The notes under the pieces: generated by a model
What the model was told of the DNA's origin: nothing
What the model saw: only the letters and a program-made list of their open reading frames with translations
The model's database searches: none
Part shown: in pieces, positions 34,321-43,425 of the stretch
Layout: each line of letters opens with the position of its first letter
Position numbering within the stretch: position 1 is the stretch's first letter
Translations under genes and position numbers: made by a program
NCBI GenBank assembly: GCA_037137455.1
Contig: JBAXKG010000004.1
Coordinates: forward strand, 42,664-106,663
Length of the DNA: 64,000 nucleotides
DNA from: CAIVAT01 sp037137455
GTDB taxonomy: Bacteria; Bacteroidota; Bacteroidia; Bacteroidales; FEN-979
Direction of reading: 5' to 3'

Positions 34321-35455
34321 GTAAAATTCCGGATTTGAATTTCCTTACCATATTAAAAAAATCGTTGAATAAGAACCGCGTATCTGTAGGGCCACCTGAA
34401 GCTTCGGGATGAAACTGGGTCGAAAAAAAAGGTTTGGTTTTATGGCGGATACCTTCATTGGTATGGTCGTTGAGGTTTATAAAAAGCGGTTCCCAATCGG
34501 CCCCGAGAGTTGTATTATCAACAGCGAAACCATGATTCTGTGAAGTGATGTATGCCTTGTTTGTGCCTGCTTTCAATACCGGCTGGTTATATCCCCGATG
34601 GCCATATTTTAATTTATATGTATTTGCACCTCCGGCCAAAGAAAGCAGTTGATTCCCAAGGCAAATACCAAAAATGGGCCGGTCCTGCTGAATTGCTTTT
34701 TTCAAATGCCGTATTGTAACAGAACATCGCAGCGGGTCGCCCGGCCCATTGGATATCACCAAACCATCATAGTCTTCATTAATAAAATCATAATCCCATG
34801 GAACCCTGATCACGATGGCGCCCAGGCTGAGAAGGCATCGTATTATGTTATTTTTTACCCCGCAATCGACCATCATAATACGGATATGCTCCAGTTCCGA
34901 TTTATAACTTTGAGGCATGGAGGCATGAATTCCTGCAGAGATATTTTTTCCAGCATAGATCATAGGTTCCTTGCAGCTCACCAGATCAACCAGGTTTTCC
35001 TTATTTGGGTCGTACATTTCAATTTCAAACGGATCCTGTTGCACCAGTTTCCCTAACATGGTACCCCGTTCGCGCAGCAGTTTGGTAAGGGAGCGTGTAT
35101 CGATACCGCAGATACCAGGCACATTGTGTTCCTTTAACCAGTCAGACAAACTGTCAAGCGCGTTCCAATGGCTGTACTCTGCAGAATAACCTGCAACAAT
35201 CAAACCGGAGATATGAACCTGATCGGACTCGAAATATTTTGAAAGTTGTTCCTTGATAACCCTGCCAGGCACACCATAATTTCCAATAAGTGGATAGGTC
35301 AATACAAGAATCTGGCCTTTATAGGAAGGATCGGTAAGACTTTCGGGGTAACCTGTCATAGCCGTATTGAAAACTACTTCACCGGCAGCAGCTCTTTGAG
35401 CCCCGAATGATCGACCTTTAAAACATGTACCATCATCCAATATAAGTTGCGGCAT
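34301..35455 (-). CDS. carA: Carbamoyl-phosphate synthase, small (glutaminase) subunit
   Basis: A 384-residue subunit that hydrolyses glutamine and passes ammonia to CarB. The N-terminal domain begins LILDDGTCFKGRSFGA and has FNTAMTGYPESLTDPSYKGQI; the class I glutaminase domain has the nucleophile Cys in FGICLGNQLLSLA and the Cys-His-Glu triad end THEGIRH..., FHPEASGGPTDT. Length is normal. The frame overlaps carB by 20 bases, so the pair is one operon. The GH53 gene lies upstream on the same strand with a 23-base gap from its own stop. Confidence 0.97.
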   Translation of the reverse strand: MPQLILDDGTCFKGRSFGAQRAAAGEVVFNTAMTGYPESLTDPSYKGQILVLTYPLIGNYGVPGRVIKEQLSKYFESDQVHISGLIVAGYSAEYSHWNALDSLSDWLKEHNVPGICGIDTRSLTKLLRERGTMLGKLVQQDPFEIEMYDPNKENLVDLVSCKEPMIYAGKNISAGIHASMPQSYKSELEHIRIMMVDCGVKNNIIRCLLSLGAIVIRVPWDYDFINEDYDGLVISNGPGDPLRCSVTIRHLKKAIQQDRPIFGICLGNQLLSLAGGANTYKLKYGHRGYNQPVLKAGTNKAYITSQNHGFAVDNTTLGADWEPLFINLNDHTNEGIRHKTKPFFSTQFHPEASGGPTDTRFLFNDFFNMVRKFKSGILHDPKDK

Positions 35456-35478
35456 TTTCCCAGAATTAACACCGGATA

Positions 35479-36780
35479 TTAATTCACTAATAATTTCCCG
35501 GTTGAAATTCGTTGTTCGTTATCAACAGTGATCATATAGATTCCGGGAAAAAGATTGGCATCAAACGTCGCCCTTGGCAGATCATTAACTTTTTGTTCTC
35601 TCATTAATTTGCCGTTAATATCAAAGATTCTGATAATCGATGTAATAGTAAGGTCGCTTGATTCGATATTTAACAATCCACCTGTGGCAGGATTTGGATA
35701 TATCTTCAATCCGGAACTACCCTTTATGGTATTGATACCAGTATTCCCCGCCAAAAAAGCATTCAGGGCAGCGGTTGGTTTTCCATCGGACCCCCAACAG
35801 CTTAATTGATATCCGCTCCAGCTTTTTGCGCCTTCAGGCTCCCAGTAAATAACACCAAGTCCCATATTGCCGGGAACGGCCTTTACTTTATTAATAACTG
35901 CCACCAGCATATCGTAGGTATTTTGCACCTTAAGATAATCTCCCCCGACTTCAACGACCATCACCTCCTTCGAATACCTTGAAGCCATGTCGATCAGGTT
36001 ATTTCCCAGGTCGTTTATTGTTACTTTGTAGTCACTGCCTAACCAGTACGGATAATAGGATAATCCGATAACATCGTACTTCACTCCATTGGTCAGGGCA
36101 TTATCATAAAACCATCTGCATCTGATGTTATTATTTCCCTGATCGATGTGAACTATTACTTTAATAGTATGATCAACAGCTTTGGTTGCATCATAACCCT
36201 TGTTTAGCAATTGGGCGAGTTGTCCCCAATTTGATGTGCTTCCATCGGGCCATAACATTCCTCCGATTATTTCATTTCCTATCTGAACCCATTCAGGGGT
36301 TACCCCGGCCGATTTAAGCGCCATCAGAACATCTGTTGTATGATCATACAGATCGGTAAGCAATTTAGTGAAACTGTGGCTTGCCCATGCTGCCGGTTTG
36401 GTTTGTTTGCCGGGATCAGCCCAGGAATCACTGTAATGAAAATCAATCATTATCCGCATTCCCATGCTTTTTGCCTTAACGGCCATAGCAACTACTTCAT
36501 CTTTAGCGCAATGACCATTTGTTCGATCGGAAGATGGATTCACCCATACCCGGAGACGAATGGTATTTATACTATGCTCTTTGAGAATTTGCAGGCAATT
36601 TTTTTCTGTTCCCGTGCTGTCATAAAATTTATAACCCGTAGCTTCCATTTGTGATAGCCATCCCACATCTGCTCCTCTAACAAATTGAGCATATGCATTC
36701 AGGTAAAAAGATGAAAAAATAATCATCAATAAAGTGACAAGAATGGTTCCATTGAAAAAAAATAATGATGATTTTTTCAT
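35479..36780 (-). CDS. GH53 endo-beta-1,4-galactanase with T9SS type A sorting domain
   Basis: A 433-residue secreted glycoside hydrolase. A signal peptide (~1-31) is followed by a GH53 domain beginning QFVRGADVGWLSQMEATG; the acid/base Glu170 is in WVQIGNEIIGGMLW, and the nucleophile Glu277 is in MVVEVGGDY. NTIRLRVWVNP and HYSDSWADPGKQ are family segments. The last ~75 residues form a T9SS type A sorting domain (KIYPNPATGG ... GIYMITV ... KLLVN), so it is exported by type IX secretion. GH53 enzymes cut beta-1,4-galactan side chains of pectin. I chose ATG 36780; a longer frame to 36888 crosses a -7 box. No SusC/D or other galactan genes are near. Confidence 0.92.
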   Translation of the reverse strand: MKKSSLFFFNGTILVTLLMIIFSSFYLNAYAQFVRGADVGWLSQMEATGYKFYDSTGTEKNCLQILKEHSINTIRLRVWVNPSSDRTNGHCAKDEVVAMAVKAKSMGMRIMIDFHYSDSWADPGKQTKPAAWASHSFTKLLTDLYDHTTDVLMALKSAGVTPEWVQIGNEIIGGMLWPDGSTSNWGQLAQLLNKGYDATKAVDHTIKVIVHIDQGNNNIRCRWFYDNALTNGVKYDVIGLSYYPYWLGSDYKVTINDLGNNLIDMASRYSKEVMVVEVGGDYLKVQNTYDMLVAVINKVKAVPGNMGLGVIYWEPEGAKSWSGYQLSCWGSDGKPTAALNAFLAGNTGINTIKGSSGLKIYPNPATGGLLNIESSDLTITSIIRIFDINGKLMREQKVNDLPRATFDANLFPGIYMITVDNEQRISTGKLLVN

Positions 36781-36825
36781 ACCTGAATATTCCCGTTTAA
36801 GACAAAAACAATCTGTTTTCACATT

Positions 36826-36833
36826 CAAATTTA
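36826..36833 (-). promoter_or_regulatory. Bacteroidota -7 promoter box (TAAATTTG) for the GH53 gene
   Basis: On the minus strand TAAATTTG fits TAnnTTTG and lies 45 bases before the ATG at 36780. It is one of a divergent pair with the M14 gene box at 36869-36876. The -33 TTG was not found. Confidence 0.42.
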
Positions 36834-36868
36834 CAAATATTCTAAAGATATGCTCCTCTAAAAAACTG

Positions 36869-36876
36869 TAACTTTG
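36869..36876 (+). promoter_or_regulatory. Bacteroidota -7 promoter box (TAACTTTG) for the M14 gene
   Basis: TAACTTTG fits TAnnTTTG and lies 24 bases before the ATG at 36901. The TTG at 36874, which would open the frame nine codons earlier, is inside this box, so the ATG at 36901 is the better start. Confidence 0.48.
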
Positions 36877-36900
36877 AACCCCGGACATATAAACACCACA

Positions 36901-39900
36901 ATGAAAAAACTATTAATACTTGTAATGATCATTTTTACAACTGTTTTTGGGTTTGCGAATGATGAGAAATATTCAAAAGTTAAAATTTATACAGATGGAA
37001 CAGGATTAAAGAAGTTGGCGGCACTCGGATTAGCTGTTGATGAAGGGATTTACCGGAAAGACCAATATTTTATTTCTGATTTTTCGAAAAAGGAACTTGA
37101 TATAATTCGTTCCAACGGTTTTAATGTAGATATTCTTGCAGATGACGTAGTGGCCGAATATCTGAAAAAAAACGAGGAATTTGTCAACAAACCGATGGCC
37201 GGAGATCCAAAATTATCGCTTGAATACCCTGTTCCTGATGAGTTTCAGCTTGGCTCGATGGGAGGCTTTTGTACATTGGAACAATTTGTCGGGCATCTTG
37301 ATAACATGTTTGCACATTATCCTGATTTGATAACCCCGAAAACATCCATTGGTCTTTCCATTGAGAATCGTCCGATCTATATGGTAAAATTATCTGGCGC
37401 TTCCAGTCAAAAAGGTCCAAAGCCACAGGTTCTTTACACCGGTATGCATCATGCCCGTGAACCCATTGGCATGATGCACCTGCTTTTTTACATCTATTAT
37501 CTGCTGGAAAATTATAGTACCAACCCTGAAATAAAATATCTTGTTGATAATACCGAAATGTTTTTTATTCCCATAATGAATCCCGACGGATATAAATACA
37601 ATCAAACTTCGAATCCTTCAGGTGGCGGAATGTGGCGGAAAAACAGGCACAACAACGGAGATGGAAGTTATGGCGTGGATTTGAACCGCAACTATGGATA
37701 TATGTGGGGTGGTGAAGGTTCATCAGGCTACCCGGCTGATGAGATTTATCGAGGTACAACTCCTTTTTCCGAAGCTGAAAATCAAGCAGTTAAAAATTTT
37801 TGCGAAAGCAATAATATCAGAATTGCACTCAATTATCACTGTGTCTCCAGCCTGTTGCTTTTTCCATGGGGATATACCGATACCGAACTTCCAACGGACT
37901 ATGCTCTGTTCAGAGATCAGGCAGAATTGATGACTGCCGACAATCATTATGCTTTTGGCCCGGGCGCCACAACTATTTATGTTACTTCAGGCGGATCGGA
38001 TGATTGGATGTATGGTGAACAGACCACCAAGAAAAAGATTCTTTCGTATACACCTGAAGTCGGTGGAAATGGTTTTTGGCCGGCAATGAATGAAATTATC
38101 CCGCTTTGCCAGGAGAATATGCTACAAAGTTTATTAGCAGCAAAGTTTGTCTCCAATTGGGGCTCATTAAAAGATAGAACCCCGGCAATCATTTCTCAAA
38201 CTACCGGGTACCTGAAATTCAGTTTAAGTCAGTTGGGACTGGATTCAAACAGATCATTTTCTATTTCCATAACACCTCTGGGCAATGAATTTACAACCAT
38301 CGGCGATCCGGTTATCGTTGGCGGAATAATTCCCGGAGAAACGGTAATAGATTCCATTCCCTACATTTTAAATCAATCGATTCAAAGCGGAGCCACCCTT
38401 TCCTATATTTTAAAATTAAATGACGGTTTCATGGTGCGGGAAGATACTGTTACCAAGATCTTCGGGCCACAAAATTTTATATTTAATGATCTGTGCAGTA
38501 ACCTTGATAACTGGACATCCACAGGTTGGGGAGTTACTACTTCCACTTTTCATTCAGCGCCAGCCTGTATTACCGATTCTCCCAATGGTAATTATAAGGA
38601 TAACACCAACAAATCCATTACCCTTGCCAATACTGTTGATTTGACTGCAACCACCTGTGCGGAATTGAATTTCTGGGCTAAATGGGATATCGAAGAGGGC
38701 TACGATTATGTACAGGTGAAAATTTCGACAGACGGAGGTTCGACATGGACTGCTCTTGCCGGCAATTACACTCATCCGGCAACATCGTGGCAGGTTCAGG
38801 GCGAACCTGTTTATACCGGAACACAAAGTTCATGGGTCATGGAAAACATCGATCTTACGCCATATTCAGGAAATACGATAAAACTAGGTTTTACTCTGGT
38901 CAGTGATGATAAGGTAACCGGCGATGGTTTTTACTTTGACGATGTTTCAGTGATCACCATTGGCGCCCCCGCAGGGCATATGATAAGTGGTCTCATTTCA
39001 TATCCGAATGCTTTTGCCACACCACTTTCGGAGGTTCAGGTAAATTTAAAAAATAATATTGGCTCCATCATTGCAACCTCCTCTTCAAATCAAAACGGAA
39101 ATTATTCCTTTAACGGGATCGGCAATGGGTCCTATTCCATCGAAGCCGGTACTAATAAGAGTTGGGGCGGGGTAACGGCATTGGATCTCCTTTTGTTTCA
39201 AAAACACATTGTAAACATTGCTCCTTTATATGGAATTTTTCTTGCTTCCGGTGATGTAAACGGTGACGGAAGTCTGACAGCTGGTGATATATTGCTGATC
39301 CGTAAACGTATTGCTTCAATAATTAATTCTTTTCCGTCAGGTGATTGGCTCTTCAATCCATTGCCAGTTATAGTGAACGGGAACAACGTGGTGAACAGTT
39401 TCAACGGATTGACCTATGGCGATGCAAATGGTTCATATAAACCCGTATCTGATAAAAACACGAATCCTTTGGTAACAGAGGAAGGCAGCCTCACAATCGG
39501 GTCATTTGAGGCGACATCAGGGCAACTCGAGGTTCCTGTTTACGCAGATGACATGACCAATCTGGGCTCATTCCAGTTCACCATACGATTTGACCCGGAG
39601 ACTCTTGTTTTTAAGGATATTACAAGCGTTTACCCTGGTTTGGAATCAGTTCTGGTCGGATGCCCCGAACCCGGGATCCTTACATTTGTTTGGGCAGCAG
39701 ATGAAAACGGACTAAACATAACACATGAGAAGCTTTTCTCACTCAGGTTTATTTCCGGATCCAATAATCCCTCCGGTTTAAACTTCTCCGATGCCCCGAC
39801 TTCAGCAGAGTTCAGTTATTTCGATGGAAACCTGTTTTCGCCCTTACTCAATTCAGGAAAAATTGGCAATACCAGAAAAATAGTTGAAATGGCCGGTGAT

Positions 39901-40146
39901 GAATTTAGTGTTTTTCCCAATCCGGGTCATGGAGTGTTCGGGATCATTTCAAACAGAAATAAAGATGCTGTAATTAATGTTAAAGTAACTGACCAGATGG
40001 GAAAAGTGGTTTATGTTCAAAAGGGAATTATCATCAATGCAAATATCAATCACCCGGTCAACTTAAGCTTCCTGCGCGGAGGTATCTACATTCTTTTTAT
40101 CGAATACAATAAACAATCTTTTATTAAAAAGATCATCATTCTGTAA
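36901..40146 (+). CDS. Secreted M14 zinc carboxypeptidase with accessory modules and T9SS sorting domain
   Basis: A 1081-residue multi-domain peptidase. Order: signal peptide (1-~19); a propeptide-like region; the M14 catalytic domain with zinc ligands His184 and Glu187 in GMHHAREP, His313 in LNYHC, and the catalytic Glu386 in TPEVGG; a MAM-like domain at ~540-690 with NNLDNWTSTGWG-type start and a GDGFYFDDVSV end; a carboxypeptidase-regulatory-like domain; a dockerin-like segment with DVNGDGSLTAGDILLIRKRI; a cohesin-like domain starting LTIGSFEATSGQLEVPVYADDM at ~860; and a T9SS type A sorting domain (VFPNPGHGVFG ... GGIYILF). Known: M14 enzymes trim C-terminal residues. The combination with dockerin- and cohesin-like parts is unusual. 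It is divergent from the GH53 gene. Confidence 0.86.
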   Translation: MKKLLILVMIIFTTVFGFANDEKYSKVKIYTDGTGLKKLAALGLAVDEGIYRKDQYFISDFSKKELDIIRSNGFNVDILADDVVAEYLKKNEEFVNKPMAGDPKLSLEYPVPDEFQLGSMGGFCTLEQFVGHLDNMFAHYPDLITPKTSIGLSIENRPIYMVKLSGASSQKGPKPQVLYTGMHHAREPIGMMHLLFYIYYLLENYSTNPEIKYLVDNTEMFFIPIMNPDGYKYNQTSNPSGGGMWRKNRHNNGDGSYGVDLNRNYGYMWGGEGSSGYPADEIYRGTTPFSEAENQAVKNFCESNNIRIALNYHCVSSLLLFPWGYTDTELPTDYALFRDQAELMTADNHYAFGPGATTIYVTSGGSDDWMYGEQTTKKKILSYTPEVGGNGFWPAMNEIIPLCQENMLQSLLAAKFVSNWGSLKDRTPAIISQTTGYLKFSLSQLGLDSNRSFSISITPLGNEFTTIGDPVIVGGIIPGETVIDSIPYILNQSIQSGATLSYILKLNDGFMVREDTVTKIFGPQNFIFNDLCSNLDNWTSTGWGVTTSTFHSAPACITDSPNGNYKDNTNKSITLANTVDLTATTCAELNFWAKWDIEEGYDYVQVKISTDGGSTWTALAGNYTHPATSWQVQGEPVYTGTQSSWVMENIDLTPYSGNTIKLGFTLVSDDKVTGDGFYFDDVSVITIGAPAGHMISGLISYPNAFATPLSEVQVNLKNNIGSIIATSSSNQNGNYSFNGIGNGSYSIEAGTNKSWGGVTALDLLLFQKHIVNIAPLYGIFLASGDVNGDGSLTAGDILLIRKRIASIINSFPSGDWLFNPLPVIVNGNNVVNSFNGLTYGDANGSYKPVSDKNTNPLVTEEGSLTIGSFEATSGQLEVPVYADDMTNLGSFQFTIRFDPETLVFKDITSVYPGLESVLVGCPEPGILTFVWAADENGLNITHEKLFSLRFISGSNNPSGLNFSDAPTSAEFSYFDGNLFSPLLNSGKIGNTRKIVEMAGDEFSVFPNPGHGVFGIISNRNKDAVINVKVTDQMGKVVYVQKGIIINANINHPVNLSFLRGGIYILFIEYNKQSFIKKIIIL

Positions 40147-40196
40147 AAGACAACTCATTCCTGAAAAAGGTGTTGATTGATTTCCTTTACGGAATT

Positions 40197-41462
40197 TCAT
40201 CGCAACAAGGTCACTGTTCCTTTATTGCTGAATTCAATTTTATTTTCTTTATCGTAGTAATAAATTATCCAAACATATACACCTTCAGTGCATAATTCGC
40301 CGGTGTTGTTCGTTTTTCCATTCCAGGACAGGTTGATATCGTTTGTATTGAAAACCATCTGCCCCCAGCGATTGTAAATTTTAATATTATAATTTGTAAT
40401 GGCAGAGGAGGGAAGCCCCATGATTTCGAATGTGTCGTTTTCCCCGTCGCCATTGGGTGTAAAGGCATTGGGGATCGGGGGAACAACGGTAACGGTAATT
40501 GTACCTGAGAAGGTTTCACCGCTACAAAGTACCGCGGTGACTTTGTACATGGTGGTTTCGTTAGGAGTCACCACAACAGTTGAATCCCAGGAAAAGGGTT
40601 CAGTACTGGAACCTTCGTACCATCGGTATTCGATTTTATCATCGGGTGTGATTGAAATTAAATTATAATCAATAATTGAATCAGGAGTATATATAGTTTG
40701 TGTGACATTGGGTACGAACCGCCATGCCTCTTTGTTTGCTTTCCATAAAGAATTGCTTTTATAGGGACTAGCCACACATCCTTTGGAAAAAGTTACACTT
40801 TCATTCAAAATCCCTAATGTCGCTTTTCCCTGGAATTCAGGAGTTTCACATATTGGTTTGTTTGAAATGTGAGTTTCGATAATATTTGTCGTCTCATTCA
40901 GTATGATTTGGAAAGTGACGGTTAAATCATTGCATACATACATGGGGCATTGACACCACATGACAACTAATTTTCTATTTGGCATCTGACCAATTGTATC
41001 AAAATAAATATATGGGCTTCCAGAGCCTTTAGGAGATAAAGCGACAAAAGGGCCGAGGATACAATTTCTTGGAATTAAATCACTGTTGAAATCTGGAATC
41101 GTTAAAGGCGGAGTGCGAACCCCTATAGCTTGACGGTTCGGGCTAAAGCTGATCCATCCATTAGCCCCAATATAAAATTGATTATATATTTTTCCAAAAA
41201 AAGAAAAATTAAAAAGAATGTCCAAGGTATCTGATACACCATTTTCAGAAATTTGCACTCCTGTGCCAATTTTTCCATATTTCGCTGTCAATGTCACCGG
41301 CACACCGGGATTAATTGTAGCGGATTGTGGGGTTACAACGAGCTGGGCGAAAAGAGCCGATGGAAGGAGGAAAAAAATAAGTGACAAGTGACAAATGACA
41401 AATGACAATTTAAATCGTCCTGAATGGTTGTTTGTCAAGAGTATATTTCGAAGGCTTCTCAT
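40197..41462 (-). CDS. Secreted protein with gliding-motility-type (T9SS type B) C-terminal domain
   Basis: A 421-residue exported protein. The signal peptide is followed by beta-rich regions: a domain at ~45-240 with YIGANGWISFSPNRQAIG and WCQCPMYVCNDLTVTFQI, then an Ig/PKD-like region at ~265-325 (YRWYEGSSTEPFSWDS; ETTMYKVTAVLCSGETFSGTI). The C-terminal ~90 residues begin VPPIPNAFTPNGDGENDTFEI and continue with NIKIYNRWGQMVF and GVYVWIIYYYD, the type B domain found in SprB-like gliding and T9SS cargo proteins. Substrate unknown; probably surface-associated. The start is ATG 41462. Its signal peptide is encoded over a heptamer repeat. Confidence 0.85.
   Translation of the reverse strand: MRSLRNILLTNNHSGRFKLSFVICHLSLIFFLLPSALFAQLVVTPQSATINPGVPVTLTAKYGKIGTGVQISENGVSDTLDILFNFSFFGKIYNQFYIGANGWISFSPNRQAIGVRTPPLTIPDFNSDLIPRNCILGPFVALSPKGSGSPYIYFDTIGQMPNRKLVVMWCQCPMYVCNDLTVTFQIILNETTNIIETHISNKPICETPEFQGKATLGILNESVTFSKGCVASPYKSNSLWKANKEAWRFVPNVTQTIYTPDSIIDYNLISITPDDKIEYRWYEGSSTEPFSWDSTVVVTPNETTMYKVTAVLCSGETFSGTITVTVVPPIPNAFTPNGDGENDTFEIMGLPSSAITNYNIKIYNRWGQMVFNTNDINLSWNGKTNNTGELCTEGVYVWIIYYYDKENKIEFSNKGTVTLLR
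41381..41408. repeat. Four-copy heptamer array inside a signal-peptide coding region
   Basis: Four tandem 7-mers, GTGACAA GTGACAA ATGACAA ATGACAA, occupy 41381-41408. They read through the hydrophobic segment LSFVICHLSLIFF of the gliding-domain protein on the minus strand. Confidence 0.75.
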
Positions 41463-41555
41463 CAAAATACGATTACAATAAAGGGATTCGGAGAATTTTC
41501 AGTTTGGGATTTTGACATTGTCAGGCAAATATCCAGAATTTATCTGAAATAATTT

Positions 41556-41563
41556 TACTTTTG
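41556..41563 (+). promoter_or_regulatory. Bacteroidota -7 promoter box (TACTTTTG) for glyA
   Basis: TACTTTTG matches TAnnTTTG and lies 58 bases before the glyA ATG at 41622. A TTG at the -33 position was not seen. The leader of about 50 bases has no feature that I can identify. Confidence 0.45.
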
Positions 41564-41621
41564 TTCCTCGAACCACGTTTATTAAGTAAACGTTTTTTAA
41601 TCTCCCAAATTTTAACTTGTT

Positions 41622-42902
41622 ATGAAAAAAGACAGCGCCATTTTCAGGATCATCAAAAATGAATTGGATCGGCAAACCAGCGGGCTGGAGCTTATCGCAT
41701 CTGAAAACTTCGTGAGCGACCAGGTGTTAAAGGCCATGGGATCGTGCCTTACAAACAAATATGCCGAGGGTTATCCCGGGAAACGCTACTATGGCGGTTG
41801 TCAGAATGTAGACGAATCGGAACAATTAGCCATCGATCGCGCAAAGGAATTATTTAACGCCGACTGGGTGAATGTACAGCCTCATTCGGGCGCACAGGCC
41901 AACATGGCTGTTTTGATGACCTGCCTTAAACCGGGCGATACCTTTATGGGATTGGATCTTTCACATGGCGGACACCTCTCTCATGGCTCTCCGGTGAATT
42001 CATCCGGGATCCTCTATAAAGCAGTTGCATACCAGGTTGAACAAGAGACGGGGGTTATTGAGTATGATAAAATGGAAGAAAAGGCGCTGGCTATAAAACC
42101 CAGGCTGATCATTGCGGGCGCATCGGCCTATTCACGTGACTGGGATTACCGCCGGATGCGGAAAATAGCCGACAGCATCGGGGCATTGCTTTTGGCCGAC
42201 ATCGCTCACCCGGCCGGATTGATCGCACGGGGCTTGTTAAACGACCCTCTGCCCTGGTGCCATATTGTGACCACCACTACCCACAAAACCTTACGCGGAC
42301 CGCGTGGCGGTATGATCCTCATGGGTAAAGATTTCGAAAATCCATGGAAACTGACCACACCGAAGGGCGAAATAAAAATGATGTCACAATTGCTTGATTC
42401 AGCTGTTTTCCCCGGAATCCAGGGCGGACCGCTTGAACATGTGATTGCTGCCAAGGCTGTTTCATTCCTTGAAGCCCTTTCGGATGAATACATGGATTAT
42501 GTTCTGCAGGTAAAGAAAAATGCAGCAGCCATGGCCAAAGCATTTACCGACAAAGGCTATCATGTCATCTCGGGCGGAACTGACAATCACCTGATGCTTA
42601 TCGATCTCAGGACAAAATTTCCGGATATCACGGGAAAACTGGTCGAAAATACCCTGGTTAAGGCCGATATAACTGTGAATAAGAATATGGTGCCTTTTGA
42701 CAGCCGCTCTCCGTTCCAAACCTCAGGATTGCGGGTTGGCACCCCGGCTATTACGACCCGCGGACTGAAGGAAAAACATATGCCGAAAATCGTGAACCTG
42801 ATCGATGAGGTTATCAGCGATATCGAAAACGAAGCAAAAATTGTGAAGGTACGCGGGAAAGTAAACGAAATGATGGCGGAGTTTCCGCTTTTTGCATACT
42901 GA
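41622..42902 (+). CDS. glyA: Serine hydroxymethyltransferase
   Basis: A 426-residue pyridoxal-phosphate enzyme that converts serine to glycine and supplies one-carbon units as methylene-tetrahydrofolate. Seen: the N-terminal SGLELIASENFVS, the YAEGYPGKRYYGGC segment, DIAHPAGLIARG for cofactor binding, the PLP lysine in TTTTHKTLRGPRGG (Lys222), and TSGLRVGTPAITTRGL near the end. Length is normal. It has its own -7 box, and a SixA-like phosphatase gene follows after 27 bases on the same strand. Confidence 0.98.
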   Translation: MKKDSAIFRIIKNELDRQTSGLELIASENFVSDQVLKAMGSCLTNKYAEGYPGKRYYGGCQNVDESEQLAIDRAKELFNADWVNVQPHSGAQANMAVLMTCLKPGDTFMGLDLSHGGHLSHGSPVNSSGILYKAVAYQVEQETGVIEYDKMEEKALAIKPRLIIAGASAYSRDWDYRRMRKIADSIGALLLADIAHPAGLIARGLLNDPLPWCHIVTTTTHKTLRGPRGGMILMGKDFENPWKLTTPKGEIKMMSQLLDSAVFPGIQGGPLEHVIAAKAVSFLEALSDEYMDYVLQVKKNAAAMAKAFTDKGYHVISGGTDNHLMLIDLRTKFPDITGKLVENTLVKADITVNKNMVPFDSRSPFQTSGLRVGTPAITTRGLKEKHMPKIVNLIDEVISDIENEAKIVKVRGKVNEMMAEFPLFAY

Positions 42903-42929
42903 TTGATAAATTATAGAATTAATAATTTT

Positions 42930-43424
42930 ATGAAAACCCTTTACCTGGTCCGCCATGCCAAAGCCTCCTGGGAAGAGCCAGGGGTGTCGGATTCCGACCG
43001 TCCGCTGATTCCCAAGGGTGTTACCAGAACTAAACTGATCGTGGATTTTCTGGTGAAAAGGGAGACTTCTGTTGACCTTATGGTATCGAGTCCGGCTGTT
43101 CGTGCTCATGAAACCGCTAAAATCGTGGCTGCTGGGTTGAACTACCCGGCGAACAGAATCAGGATAGACCGGAAAATCTATGATGGTTATTATGACCGGA
43201 TCCTCGACATCATTTACAACACATCCAACGATATTAATTCCCTGATGATTTTCGGTCACAATCCGACCATCACAAGCCTTGCAAACCTCTTTTTACATCC
43301 GGGAATCGAAATTATGCCGACTTCCTGCGTGGTGTGCCTTTCGTTCATCGTTGATAAATGGGAAGAAATTCCATCGAACGAAGCTATCCGTGAATTCATT
43401 GTTTCTCCAAAGATGCTGAAATAA
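42930..43424 (+). CDS. SixA-like histidine phosphatase
   Basis: A 164-residue phosphatase of the histidine-phosphatase superfamily. The RHG motif is LVRHAKASW at the N-terminus, DRPLIPKG follows, and the second His lies in MIFGHNPTI. The spacing is that of SixA, which dephosphorylates phosphohistidine on HPt proteins. The ATG at 42930 directly precedes MKTLYLVRHAK and is clearly better than the upstream TTG at 42903. ppk1 starts two bases after its stop, so a link with polyphosphate or phosphate handling is possible but not proven. Confidence 0.9.
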   Translation: MKTLYLVRHAKASWEEPGVSDSDRPLIPKGVTRTKLIVDFLVKRETSVDLMVSSPAVRAHETAKIVAAGLNYPANRIRIDRKIYDGYYDRILDIIYNTSNDINSLMIFGHNPTITSLANLFLHPGIEIMPTSCVVCLSFIVDKWEEIPSNEAIREFIVSPKMLK

Positions 43425-43425
43425 C

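Noticed and set aside
42723..43259. 178-residue open frame on the minus strand across glyA and the SixA-like gene
   Set aside because: It spans two conserved genes on the other strand, so it is a shadow frame.
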